Both the position numbers and the translations under genes were made by a program. The notes under the pieces are model-generated. The model did not search any database, was not told the DNA's origin, and worked only from the letters and a program-made list of their open reading frames with translations. Below, piece after piece: positions 17,950 through 26,581 of a DNA stretch of 64,000 nt. Numbering within the stretch: the first letter of the stretch is position 1; each line of letters begins with the position of its first letter. The DNA is from Zooshikella harenae (GTDB taxonomy: Bacteria; Pseudomonadota; Gammaproteobacteria; Pseudomonadales; Zooshikellaceae), in assembly GCF_018837975.1 (NCBI RefSeq), contig NZ_JAGSOY010000001.1, positions 124,001 to 188,000 on the forward strand, given 5' to 3'.

Positions 17950-19740
17950 CTATACGCGTTTAAATGTAGGTGCTTGATAAATCACTTCATCTAACGATGT
18001 ATAGCCTTGTTGTGCTTTAAAGAGTGCATCATGAAACATACTACGCATACCATGCTGATGTGCATAATAGTAAACATCCAAACCAGTATTGCCATTTAGA
18101 ATCATTTCTCGAATACGATCATCTACCTCTAACACTTCAAAGCAGCCTACTCGTCCCAAGTAGCCTCGATGATTACAATACTCACATCCCTTGGCTCGAT
18201 AGTAATTATTCGACCCCAAATCTTCTCTGGTTAACCCAAGCATTTGCAGTCGCCCTTCTGATAACTCATCAATAACCTTACATTGAGGGCACAGTATACG
18301 CAGTAACCGTTGTGCCACTATAACCCGCAGTACATCAGAAAGTACTGAAGCATCAACACCTAATGACAGTAGCCTGGGTATGGCAAATGCGGAACAAGTG
18401 GCATGTAATGTTGAGAAAATCAAATGTCCCGTTGAAGCAGCTGTAACAGCAACTTGTGCAGATTCTCGGTCTAATATTTCACCCAAAAGAATAACATCAG
18501 GGTCTTGTCGCAATACATCAGAAAAAGCTTCAACAAAATTATACTTTTTATTTACATCAACATGAATTTGGCTGACACCACTGATTTGATACTCTATAGG
18601 CGATTCCATGGTAATAATTGAGCAGAAATCCCTGTTTAAAAAGTCTAATGCACCGTATATGGTTGTTGTTTTACCACTGCCCGTTGGCCCTACATTTAAA
18701 ATTAATCCTTGACTGGATTTCAATGCTTTTAAAAACGTCTGGTACTCTTTTGGAGGAATACCTAAATCATTTAACTCAAGCACCCTACGATTTTTATCCA
18801 AAATACGCATGGCAATCCGCTCACCATGAATCGTTGGCACGGTAGATAATCGTATATCAACACCTGCATCGACAATATTCTGATAGGTAAAACTGCCATC
18901 CTGTGCATAAGTGCTCATTGTTGAACGAAGGTTACCCATTACTTTTATACGATTAAATAGTCTATTTTGGATTATTTTTGGTAAGTACCATTGAGTTGCT
19001 AATATACCATCTTTACGTAAACGTACTTTAATTGCATCCTCAAATGCTTCAAAATGGATATCACTAGCACCTATATAAATCGCATAATCAATAATTTGTT
19101 GAATTAACATAGAGACACCCACTTCACCCTCTGCAGGCATCTCTGCTTTATTCGTAAAAAGTGTTATCTCTCGCTTTAATGCTTTACCTAAAGGTTCAGT
19201 CCAAATGCTAATTTCAGGTTTGATATCCTTGCGCCCTTCTACCTCGTCAATTGCGTCCTGAATAACATCATTAAAATTTTTACCCTCCATGTACGAATAG
19301 TGCCTGACGACTGCACGAAGTATTGTCTTAAAATAACAAACAAAGCGTTTAACGGGATATCCAGATTTCTTTTCAATCTGGTCAACTAGCTCTTTATCTG
19401 TAGGGTTAGACATCGCTACAAAAAGCGTATTATCCTCAAGCCGGAAAGGAAAAATCACATACTGAAGCACCAACTCATTGGGCAAAAGTGACAACACTTC
19501 TTCTGGAATGTTTATTTTATTTATTTCATAAAGAGGATCAATGACAGGGAAACCTGTTACTTCTGACAATATTTTATTTAACTGGTCAACAGACAACAAG
19601 TTTAAGTCATAAAGCACTTCATAGATCAAATTATCAGAATAGCTTGTGATTATCTTTGCCTGAATAAGCTTCTGCGGTGGAATCAGATTTTTTTCCAGAA
19701 TATAGTCTACTACTGCACGCTCAAGCTCATCATTAGTCAT
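17950..19740 (-). CDS. Orphan GspE/PilB-type secretion ATPase
   Basis: 596 residues; AGGA 7 bases before ATG 19740. An N-terminal MshE/GspE_N domain (LPNELVLQYVIFPFRLEDNTLFVAMSNP) is followed by the ATPase: GASDIHFEAFEDAIKVRLR, Walker A GPTGSGKTTT, Walker B region DPDVILLGEILDRESA, the His box STLHATCSA, and a zinc-binding four-cysteine element (CPQC ... CEYC). It is complete, but two family signatures deviate: GEIRD is GEILD, and the usual HTNDA is HATCS. No type II secretion or pilus gene is adjacent. By family it would be the cytoplasmic motor of a type II secretion or type IV pilus machine; here partners are unknown. Confidence 0.85.
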   Translation of the reverse strand: MTNDELERAVVDYILEKNLIPPQKLIQAKIITSYSDNLIYEVLYDLNLLSVDQLNKILSEVTGFPVIDPLYEINKINIPEEVLSLLPNELVLQYVIFPFRLEDNTLFVAMSNPTDKELVDQIEKKSGYPVKRFVCYFKTILRAVVRHYSYMEGKNFNDVIQDAIDEVEGRKDIKPEISIWTEPLGKALKREITLFTNKAEMPAEGEVGVSMLIQQIIDYAIYIGASDIHFEAFEDAIKVRLRKDGILATQWYLPKIIQNRLFNRIKVMGNLRSTMSTYAQDGSFTYQNIVDAGVDIRLSTVPTIHGERIAMRILDKNRRVLELNDLGIPPKEYQTFLKALKSSQGLILNVGPTGSGKTTTIYGALDFLNRDFCSIITMESPIEYQISGVSQIHVDVNKKYNFVEAFSDVLRQDPDVILLGEILDRESAQVAVTAASTGHLIFSTLHATCSAFAIPRLLSLGVDASVLSDVLRVIVAQRLLRILCPQCKVIDELSEGRLQMLGLTREDLGSNNYYRAKGCEYCNHRGYLGRVGCFEVLEVDDRIREMILNGNTGLDVYYYAHQHGMRSMFHDALFKAQQGYTSLDEVIYQAPTFKRV

Positions 19741-20193
19741 GCTATATCCTTACTGCTACATCGATATTACTTACTTATGCCTTAAACAAGTCAGCATTAT
19801 GAATGATAGAATTAATTAACAAAAATGATGGCAATAATTCGCTTTTAAAAAATACCAAACATAACAAAATGCAATATAGATTTATTTTAACGACCACTCC
19901 ATAACGACAACTCAGCTACTTTATTATTCACGATAGGCCACACCCAAGAGTCAAAGCTAAGCCTGACACGACTTGCCTTATCAGAAAATATTGGTATTAT
20001 TGGCCGTGGTGTAGCCATACGCCTTCTCTCCACAAGAAAAGAGCCATCGCTCTATGGTTATTTGCTCGTCATTTTATGGGAGCATTACATGATTAGTAAC
20101 GTTATCTAGTATGTGACTATCTGCAGTGTGGGGCATATCAGGAGTCACGAATATTATCGATAACTTATTATACTAGTGATGTAGGACATCCCC
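19741..20193. other. Divergent intergenic region
   Basis: Upstream of both the GspE-like gene and the Mut7-C gene. An open stretch without a start codon runs on the plus strand to a stop near 20109; I do not call it. No repeat or RNA recognised. Confidence 0.4.
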
Positions 20194-21252
20194 ATGACCA
20201 AACCATTATTTGTCACGCCTGATACACTAAAAAAACAGACTAAAACACTCATCAATTACTGGCCTGAATCAATCAAAGTATCAAATGCCTACCAGATACT
20301 CTGTAAACTCTATGGATTTAGCTCCCTACACCATTACCAAAAACAAACGAAAAGTTCAGTCATTAACTACCAACCACAGGAAAATGCTGACTATATAGCA
20401 CAGCAGTTCTCTAATCTGGCTTATCAACTTAGTCAGTTAGGTGAAATTAGTTTTGCAGATGCTAAAGTTGTTTTGTATAAAATCTGGCCAAAATATATCA
20501 GTAATAAAATATACAATACATCGCCAAAGGAGCATCAATGTACTTTCATAATGAACGGCGAATTAACTGATTTTGTACACGTCCCAAAAATAAACTACGC
20601 ATTTGACCGATTCCCTGCCGTAAAAGATGCCATAGAAGCAATAGGTATTCCCCATACAGAAATTGGCGCTTTATTTGTTAATAAGCAACTACAGCCGTTT
20701 AGTTATCAGCTCAAGAATGATGACAACATAACACTTTACCCAGTACGAGATATTATCCAACAGCAACAAGAAACAAACCTACCCATAAAACCAATTAGTC
20801 GACCTCGCTTTGTTTTAGATGTCCACCTAGGCCGACTATGCAATTATTTACGGATGCTGGGCTTTGATACACTTTATTGGAATCATGACTTAGGCGATGA
20901 AAAGCTTGCTACCATAGCAGAAAAAGAACAACGGATTATGCTTTCTCGTGATTTAGGTTTATTAAAGCGTAGTAATGTTAATTTTGGCCGCTGGTTACGT
21001 AACCGAAAACCATTACTCCAGCTTAAAGAAGTTGCAACCCTTTATAATCTAAAACAAGACATTAAATCCTTTAGCCTATGTATTCGTTGTAACAGTAAAA
21101 TCACAACGGTTTCAAAAGAAAAAGTCAAAAGTCACGTGCCTGAAGATGTATACTCCAGTTTCACTATTTTTAATCAGTGCATTCATTGTCAACAAATTTA
21201 TTGGCATGGAAGTCATGTCGATAAAATGAAAAATATTATTCATATGATTTAA
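20194..21252 (+). CDS. Mut7-C RNase-domain protein with ubiquitin-like module
   Basis: 352 residues; AGGA 7 bases before the ATG. Three parts are visible. Residues 1-60 (PDTLKKQTKTLINYWPESIK ... QILCKLYGFSSLHHYQ) resemble a short helical module often found at the front of plasmid and phage proteins. Residues about 105-185 (FVHVPKINYAFDRFPAVKDAIEAIG, ALFVNKQLQPFSYQL) look like the ubiquitin/ThiS-like domain that accompanies Mut7-C. The C-terminal 150 residues are Mut7-C: RFVLDVHLGRLCNYLRMLGFDT, RIMLSRDLGLLK and a zinc ribbon (CIRC ... CIHC). Mut7-C is a PIN-related predicted RNase; the DVHLG and SRDLG acids are its expected metal ligands. Function in bacteria is not established. Confidence 0.75.
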   Translation: MTKPLFVTPDTLKKQTKTLINYWPESIKVSNAYQILCKLYGFSSLHHYQKQTKSSVINYQPQENADYIAQQFSNLAYQLSQLGEISFADAKVVLYKIWPKYISNKIYNTSPKEHQCTFIMNGELTDFVHVPKINYAFDRFPAVKDAIEAIGIPHTEIGALFVNKQLQPFSYQLKNDDNITLYPVRDIIQQQQETNLPIKPISRPRFVLDVHLGRLCNYLRMLGFDTLYWNHDLGDEKLATIAEKEQRIMLSRDLGLLKRSNVNFGRWLRNRKPLLQLKEVATLYNLKQDIKSFSLCIRCNSKITTVSKEKVKSHVPEDVYSSFTIFNQCIHCQQIYWHGSHVDKMKNIIHMI

Positions 21253-21417
21253 ATTTAGTTGCTAACAATTTACATTGAAGACTGTAGGTATATCTACATA
21301 TAAGATTCCTTTTAGCAGGCTATTGAAATCAACCTATACTTATATCCACGGAGAAGGGATCAACCTCTCAGTGCTGTATTGTTTTATGCAATAAAGCTAT
21401 GTCAAGAGGATAAAATT

Positions 21418-21624
21418 ATGACTGGATACAGTAAGGAAAAAGCTAATCGCCTGATTAAACAACATGAAGATGCGGCAGCCAAGTTAGAGAAAGAAGCAAA
21501 AGAGGCAGCAAAAAGTGAAACCTTTCAGACCTCTCATTCAAATGAATTAAAACAGCAAGCAAAAAGGGAAAGAGACAAAGCAGACAACCTACGACACTTA
21601 AAAAAACACTGGGGTGATGATTAA
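21418..21624 (+). CDS. Small charged coiled-coil protein
   Basis: 68 residues from ATG 21418, which has GAGGA 8 bases upstream (the frame also reads back to 21379 without a site). The sequence is a Lys/Glu/Ala-rich helix (KQHEDAAAKLEKEAKEAAK ... KQQAKRERDKADNLRHLKK), probably a coiled coil. No family recognised. It is followed after 5 bases by the zinc-ribbon gene, so the two are one unit. Confidence 0.6.
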   Translation: MTGYSKEKANRLIKQHEDAAAKLEKEAKEAAKSETFQTSHSNELKQQAKRERDKADNLRHLKKHWGDD

Positions 21625-21629
21625 CCGTT

Positions 21630-21839
21630 ATGAAACAGATTTATTGTCATCACTGTGGTGGTACAGGCATGATTAGTCGTTCTGAACAATGCCCTTATTG
21701 TAGAATTTCAAGCCTTAAACCCAAGGGCAGCTACTGTCCACATTGTCATGCAAACTTAGCAATAGATGAGCCGCATAGACCTCATTGTCCAAATCACACA
21801 CATCATCCACTAAACCGATTGTACTCCAATTGGTATTGA
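21630..21839 (+). CDS. Small DnaJ-like zinc-ribbon protein
   Basis: 69 residues with four CxxC knuckles: YCHHCGGTG, CPYC, YCPHC and HCPNH, the first having the CxxCxGxG form of the DnaJ cysteine-rich domain. Likely binds two zinc ions. It lies 5 bases after the coiled-coil gene with only a distant GGGGTGA ribosome site, so translation is probably coupled. Role unknown. Confidence 0.6.
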   Translation: MKQIYCHHCGGTGMISRSEQCPYCRISSLKPKGSYCPHCHANLAIDEPHRPHCPNHTHHPLNRLYSNWY

Positions 21840-21846
21840 GTATCTG

Positions 21847-21903
21847 AGGACTTCAGTAACTGAAATAGCTATTTGCTTCAGCACTTCTGTTACTTGAAGT
21901 CCT
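21847..21903 (+). terminator. Long imperfect hairpin after the zinc-ribbon gene
   Basis: AGGACTTCAGTAAC pairs with GTTACTTGAAGTCCT (one bulged T), with a second inner stem CTGAA / TTCAG. It begins 8 bases after the stop codon and is followed by a pyrimidine run, which fits a terminator. Confidence 0.6.
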
Positions 21904-22139
21904 TCCCCCTCCTTACCTTCGAACTTCCTGCCACGGAACAACGTTATTCAACTCTCCGATAGTTACAAAACTTTACAAATTAAAAGTAAACGATTTTGTC
22001 TTTTCTCTGGATATAACTATTAAAGACGTCAAATTATGTATTTTATTTAAATATATCGCTTCTTAAAGCATCCATAGACGTAAATTATTCATCATTTATA
22101 CGAATATATGCGTATAAATATCTAGGAGTAGATAGACTT
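21904..22139. other. AT-rich intergenic region
   Basis: No gene seen; precedes the short remnant at 22140. Confidence 0.4.
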
Positions 22140-22343
22140 ATGGTAGCGGTTGTCAGTGGCTATGGGTTAGGTTTATTTAATACCACAACGATTGGCTTAG
22201 GGAACAAAGCGGAGTTTGGACAAGGCAAAGAATCCATCAAAATTAATGCAGTAACGGGAAACTTAATTCTTCAACAAGAAGATGATGCATTAATTAGCCA
22301 AGGTATCAATGCTCACACCAGGGCACTTTTTGGCATAACTTGA
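22140..22343 (+). pseudogene. N-terminal remnant of a large YD-repeat/Rhs-type secreted protein
   Basis: 67 residues: VSGYGLGLFNTT, then GNKAEFGQGKES and INAVTGNLILQQEDDALISQGIN. This is the stereotyped opening I know from very large YD-repeat (Rhs-like) proteins, which read something like VNAATGNLVLQxxDEYLxSxGLD and then continue for thousands of residues. Here the frame stops just after that segment. AGGAG lies upstream, so it may still be translated. I read it as the stump of a deleted toxin gene; a genuine short peptide is the alternative. Confidence 0.5.
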
Positions 22344-22507
22344 TTTGAGCTGTTTATAATTAATTAACGGCTCAATTGTAAGTAACAATATCTGAAACCA
22401 TTAATTGATTGATCATTTATAAATTATTTCACACCAGAATAACAAAATAATTAATATATACTATATTCAGTGCATCCAGCATATACGATCAGTCATTGAG
22501 GCAAAGC

Positions 22508-22831
22508 ATGAATAGCAGTGATCAAGAGTATATTGCCGTGTTGATTAACTACTTTTGGGGTGAAGGCACCGCTACCTCAAGTGCTATAAATGGTAATGTT
22601 GTCAATACAGTGTATGAAGTTCTTTTAGAAGCTCAAGCTTGTTCCAGTTCGATGGATTTAGTACCACGTCCAAGCGGAAGTGTAGCAGGTATTGGTTATG
22701 CAGTTTCGCAGTTAGTGAATATTGGTAAAAGAATCGCTTCAGGTGATACTCGACTATATATTACTTGCAAAAATGTCGCTGCCGCTCGCTATAAAACAAA
22801 AGTAATATTAGTTTTACGCAGCGGAGGTTAA
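22508..22831 (+). CDS. Hypothetical protein, 107 residues
   Basis: ATG 22508 has GAGG 8 bases upstream and is preferred over the in-frame TTG at 22496. No signal peptide. The sequence (DQEYIAVLINYFWGEG ... GNVVNTVYEVLLEAQACSSSMDLVPRPSG ... YITCKNVAAARYKTKVILVLRSGG) has no family I recognise. It ends one base before the start of the lipoprotein gene, whose GGAGG site lies in its last codons, so the two are co-translated. They sit just behind the Rhs-type stump. Confidence 0.55.
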   Translation: MNSSDQEYIAVLINYFWGEGTATSSAINGNVVNTVYEVLLEAQACSSSMDLVPRPSGSVAGIGYAVSQLVNIGKRIASGDTRLYITCKNVAAARYKTKVILVLRSGG

Positions 22832-22832
22832 T

Positions 22833-23318
22833 ATGAAAAAAATGTTAATCCCTCTTATCCTAATAATTATTACAGGCTGTTCAACCCCCAAAACACTTAG
22901 AGTTGCCTATTCAGGTCATAACTTCTATCTACCGCCAAATCCAGAGATGGTTATATCAGAATATGGTATAAATAATTTACTAATTATAAAGTATGGTAGC
23001 AACACCAATAAGAGTTATATTGGAATTACTAAAGAAAATGATTTATATACTGGAAACTGTGATTATAAAACTTTTTTTCACGATGTTTTAAACTCCATAA
23101 ACAATAGCTTATGTGATGATAAGGCTGTTAAATTATTTAGAGGTATATACCTTAATGGATCTGTTTGGCGAACATCAAAATATTTATATTATTATTTTAC
23201 AACGAGTGACAACGAAAGCTTTGTCTTTTTTACTAACAACGATTCAGAGTTGATCAAATTAGATTCCGACTTTTTAACTATAGAAGACTGGCAATCTATG
23301 TTGTTACAAATTGATTAG
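22833..23318 (+). CDS. Lipoprotein, 161 residues, unknown function
   Basis: GGAGG lies 5 bases before the ATG. Signal peptide MKKMLIPLILIIITGCS with lipobox ITGC. The mature part is rich in Asn, Tyr, Asp and Lys (YYYFTTSDNESFVFFTNNDSE) with two cysteines and no recognised domain. Second gene of a two-gene unit with 22508-22831; ends before a terminator. Confidence 0.65.
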   Translation: MKKMLIPLILIIITGCSTPKTLRVAYSGHNFYLPPNPEMVISEYGINNLLIIKYGSNTNKSYIGITKENDLYTGNCDYKTFFHDVLNSINNSLCDDKAVKLFRGIYLNGSVWRTSKYLYYYFTTSDNESFVFFTNNDSELIKLDSDFLTIEDWQSMLLQID

Positions 23319-23414
23319 GTAAAGCTATTTGCTATTTATGACACAGAAAAAGTACGTCAAAACTTTATTATACCCAATTGCCTTGTCTCCTGCTGGGTGT
23401 AATTTAAATAGAAT

Positions 23415-23443
23415 AAAGGCTGCTATTAAGAAATAGCAACCTT
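23415..23443. terminator. Bidirectional intrinsic terminator
   Basis: AAAGGCTGCTATT pairs with AATAGCAACCTTT (one mismatch) around a 3-base loop, between convergent genes. Confidence 0.7.
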
Positions 23444-23503
23444 TAACTTTTAATACTTTTTTGTAATGCCCTCTCTGAGATAGGGGCTAACAGGTATTAA
23501 AAA

Positions 23504-25381
23504 CTACCGCCAAGACCAAGTCATATCATGATCAGGAGTGATCATAACCTGCCAACTAGTTGGATCGTAGGTTAAAGATAAATCGAAGTTAGCTAAGTTG
23601 TGTAAATAATTGCCATTCCACTGCCAACGCTGGGCACGGCTATTATTGCAGCGTTCAATTACTAGTTTTCCTCCTTCATTTATTTTTGCTGTGGCACACA
23701 TATTAGTTGCATGAGCTGGGCGTAAACGACCATAGCTGTCTTGCCACCATTTTTGGTTATTGCCTGAATGACAGTCCCAGGCAAGAATTAAGTTACCATC
23801 AGTCGTGCCACTATCTGCTACATCCATACAATATCCATCACTAGATACTATTTCCCGCCAGGTGTCACTGGGTGTATTACTATCCTCAGAGGCACGGGTA
23901 AATAATTCGTTTACTACTGACGTTAGGGGCTGGCCATAACGAGAAGCTTGCTTAGCTTTATTTTTCCAGTTTGCTGGGACGGATTGGTCTGAACTCCATT
24001 TACCGGAACCGTTCTGCCAGGACTGCGCCATGGCATTTGGTGTTGGTGTCCATAAGAAATCGGGATGGCGATTACTATACCACTCACCACCTAAGATTTT
24101 ACCTTGGTTATTTAATTCTAAGTCATAGTAATAACTGACTTTGGTAATACCATCATATTGAGGGCTATCAGTACGACGATGAGAGGGGTTGGTTTCTACT
24201 ACATAAGACACATCCATTCTTACCCCAACAACATGGGTAGATTGATTGCCACGGTAATTGCTAAATTTATCTTTGGTATAGCTAGATAGTGGAATAGTAG
24301 CTGCTTGAGCAGAAGTATAAGTCGCGTTGGTCTGTGGATTGAAATAAGTGACTTTATAAGACTGAATAGGCTGGTTCCAAACCTGATAGTCATAAGTTGC
24401 ATCCATAATTAAACTACGACCAGAGATGCCTATTTGGTTAACCAGTGAAATATGCCAAGTCCCTGGATTAGTGTCAAAGCACCCATTATTAATTATTCGA
24501 CCATTACTATCCCGCTGAGGATTTTTTGTATTACAGCGGCTACCAATAAAACGGTTATCAAACCTGGCATTAGCCCATAGTAAGGTGGCTAAAGCTTTAA
24601 TGTCAGATGGGTAAAAAGTGAGATTTTCTCCATTAGCATCTTTAACATTTAACGTTTTTATTGGTCGAGGTAGCATGTAAGCTGCAGGAGCCCAACCATG
24701 ACATAACCCCATCCACCGTTCCACTTTGCCGCTACGCTCATAATAGCCTTTACCACTATTCCAAGCATTTGTTGTCAGAGTGTAACTGGAATCGCCCATT
24801 AGCAGGTCATATTTTTCAGCGGGAGACAAATTATCCCGTGCTTGACCGTAATAGGATGAAACAGGTTTAGTCACATAGCTGAAGTCCCAATAATCTTTCC
24901 AACTATCGGGTGATGCGCGCCATAAGTCACTATCCGCATAACGCCAAGCCGCAGCACCAGAGAAAAGAGGCCAATAAGTATCTGACCAAGGTTGTACTTC
25001 AAGTGCACGTTGTTTAGGCGCTTTGTTATCAAGTGTATATAAGTTACTAATAACATTAGTACCTAAGTCTACTAATCGTGCAGGGTTATCATTGCTATAA
25101 TTTATCGGTGCTCTTGGAATATCTAGTCGAGCACTGTTTCCTCTCATAATTTTTTGGCGGGCTTGATCTTTATATTGAATATAATCTTTGTTATTAATCG
25201 CTGTATCAGAAAATAATGTGTTAGCATGCCCTGTTTTAGGGGGGAGTTGATCCATTATACCCGCAGGATCTTGATGAAACTGATCCATATAAACTTTTAT
25301 TTCTTCATTCACTCCTGCAAATGTCCAGGTAGAGTACATTGCTAATGTTAAAGCTGCTAGCGATAGCGGTTTGTTATTCAT
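23504..25381 (-). CDS. Secreted transglutaminase-elicitor family protein with C-terminal ricin lectin
   Basis: 625 residues with a signal peptide (LSLAALTLAMYSTWTFAG). The main domain matches the transglutaminase elicitor family known from Phytophthora GP42: EVQPWSDTYWPLFSGAAAWRYADS, LSPAEKYDLLMGD, VERWMGLCHGWAPAAYMLPRP with the likely catalytic Cys near residue 225, FYPSDIKALATLLWA, CFDTNPGTWHISLVNQIG, and SLIMDATYDYQVWNQPI. Residues from about 510 on form a ricin-type beta-trefoil (GYCMDVADSGTTDGN, HSGNNQKWW, RAQRWQW). Such enzymes cross-link Gln and Lys residues; the lectin would bring it to glycans. Bacterial members are known from marine vibrios, as I recall. It is transcribed alone. Confidence 0.85.
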   Translation of the reverse strand: MNNKPLSLAALTLAMYSTWTFAGVNEEIKVYMDQFHQDPAGIMDQLPPKTGHANTLFSDTAINNKDYIQYKDQARQKIMRGNSARLDIPRAPINYSNDNPARLVDLGTNVISNLYTLDNKAPKQRALEVQPWSDTYWPLFSGAAAWRYADSDLWRASPDSWKDYWDFSYVTKPVSSYYGQARDNLSPAEKYDLLMGDSSYTLTTNAWNSGKGYYERSGKVERWMGLCHGWAPAAYMLPRPIKTLNVKDANGENLTFYPSDIKALATLLWANARFDNRFIGSRCNTKNPQRDSNGRIINNGCFDTNPGTWHISLVNQIGISGRSLIMDATYDYQVWNQPIQSYKVTYFNPQTNATYTSAQAATIPLSSYTKDKFSNYRGNQSTHVVGVRMDVSYVVETNPSHRRTDSPQYDGITKVSYYYDLELNNQGKILGGEWYSNRHPDFLWTPTPNAMAQSWQNGSGKWSSDQSVPANWKNKAKQASRYGQPLTSVVNELFTRASEDSNTPSDTWREIVSSDGYCMDVADSGTTDGNLILAWDCHSGNNQKWWQDSYGRLRPAHATNMCATAKINEGGKLVIERCNNSRAQRWQWNGNYLHNLANFDLSLTYDPTSWQVMITPDHDMTWSWR

Positions 25382-25594
25382 GAATATTCCGTTTCTTTCT
25401 TATTTTATTTAGGTCCAATTAACGCGATTAATAACCTTAGTGAATCAAGATTACATTTTTATAATCACAGATAAAAAATGCTTTAAATTAGCATAAAATC
25501 ATTTAACACGTCTAACTACTATAAAAATGAAGAGAGGACATTTGTCTTAATAAATACATATCACCTTAGATGGAAACCATCAAAAGGCTTTCAA

Positions 25595-26191
25595 TTGTTT
25601 AACATCACAGATAAAACCTATAATCCAATAGGTTTATCTGAACAGGATAAGCTATTTGATACTTCATACGATGATGTTTTACTGGGTAAAATTGAAAAAG
25701 GTGAATACTACCCTGCCATTATTTCAGCCAAAAGAGTTTATCGTCCTATCATTCATGGAACGGGTGAAATCCTACTACCCTTTGGGTATCGTGACCGTTC
25801 TTTTAGATTAATAATTTCAGTAAGAAATAAAGACAAAATTGGTGGTGTGCAAATAAAAGATGTTAAAGTCGGTCATCATGCTTACTTTTTAATGGAAAAC
25901 CATGGTGCAAATAGTAGTGCCCAAGCCAATAGTGACGCATCACCTACTTTTGTAGTAACCAGCAATAATGCTGCAGGGGAAGTATCAATTAGTACTATCA
26001 CCGGTGATTTAGTTGGCCATGAACTATTTCTACAAAGTCACCAAAGTGAATATGCAGTAAAAAATAATAATTCAGATGAAGAATTATTTTCAATGGGCAT
26101 TAAAACGCTCACATCAGATGAATTAAAAAATGGATTAACGCTAAAGTATTCTAATATTGAGTCTGCAAGCATCGTGTTTGAGGTTTTTTAA
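25595..26191 (+). CDS. Hypothetical protein, 198 residues
   Basis: Probable TTG start at 25595 preceded by AAAGG at suitable distance; no in-frame ATG lies nearby upstream. No signal peptide or membrane segment. Beta-rich sequence (VYRPIIHGTGEILLPFGYRDRSFRLIISVRNKDKIGGVQ) with a central low-complexity ANSSAQANSDAS stretch. No family recognised. It ends at a strong terminator. Confidence 0.55.
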   Translation: MFNITDKTYNPIGLSEQDKLFDTSYDDVLLGKIEKGEYYPAIISAKRVYRPIIHGTGEILLPFGYRDRSFRLIISVRNKDKIGGVQIKDVKVGHHAYFLMENHGANSSAQANSDASPTFVVTSNNAAGEVSISTITGDLVGHELFLQSHQSEYAVKNNNSDEELFSMGIKTLTSDELKNGLTLKYSNIESASIVFEVF

Positions 26192-26200
26192 ATAAAAAAT

Positions 26201-26236
26201 AAGAACAAGAGGTAAGTTACCTTGACTCTTGTTCTT
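26201..26236 (+). terminator. Intrinsic terminator-like hairpin
   Basis: Perfect 11-bp stem AAGAACAAGAG / CTCTTGTTCTT, 10 bases after the stop of the hypothetical gene, with A and T rich flanks. Confidence 0.7.
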
Positions 26237-26581
26237 AGCTTACTCAAAACTTCAGTTTCTGCGTCAAATGGAAAAAATGAAGGCTATCTGCAACCCCATA
26301 ACAACTATTTATTACTTGGTTTAAATATGAATGATGTAGGGTCCGCCAAATAGCAACGCTGTAATAAAGCTTGAGTATAGTAACTCAGCAGAGCTGCACG
26401 ATGATCAACTATTGTTGGTTTGCCTCGCTTCCCAAGACCAACTAAGGTTCCAGTATGCTTATTGAGTTAACAACTAGATCATACACTCCGAGCAGAGGAC
26501 GTTTTGCCCTATCACTTTTCTGAAGGTCTTCCTTTTTCTCGTTGATACACAGCCCACGAGGTAGACCAGTCAGGGATTTCC
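26237..26581. other. Junction region before the GC-richer proVWX block
   Basis: Contains a start-less open stretch on the minus strand (26305-26466, listed separately). From about 26480 the base composition shifts towards the GC-richer style of the transporter genes. Confidence 0.45.
26305..26466 (-). pseudogene. Possible C-terminal gene remnant
   Basis: A 53-codon open stretch without a start codon, bounded upstream by an in-frame stop, reading like real protein: NKHTGTLVGLGKRGKPTI ... LLSYYTQALLQRCYLADP ... FKPSNK. I cannot name the family. It lies at the composition shift before proV and may be the tail of a disrupted gene, or chance. Confidence 0.25.

Noticed and set aside
19890-20109. 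Plus-strand open stretch of about 70 codons in the gap before the Mut7-C gene
   Set aside because: It has no start codon except a late ATG, no ribosome site and no recognisable family; treated as chance.
22508-23318. Toxin-immunity pair reading of the 107-residue gene and lipoprotein
   Set aside because: Only position beside an Rhs-type stump suggests it; neither protein shows a toxin or immunity family, so no function is given.
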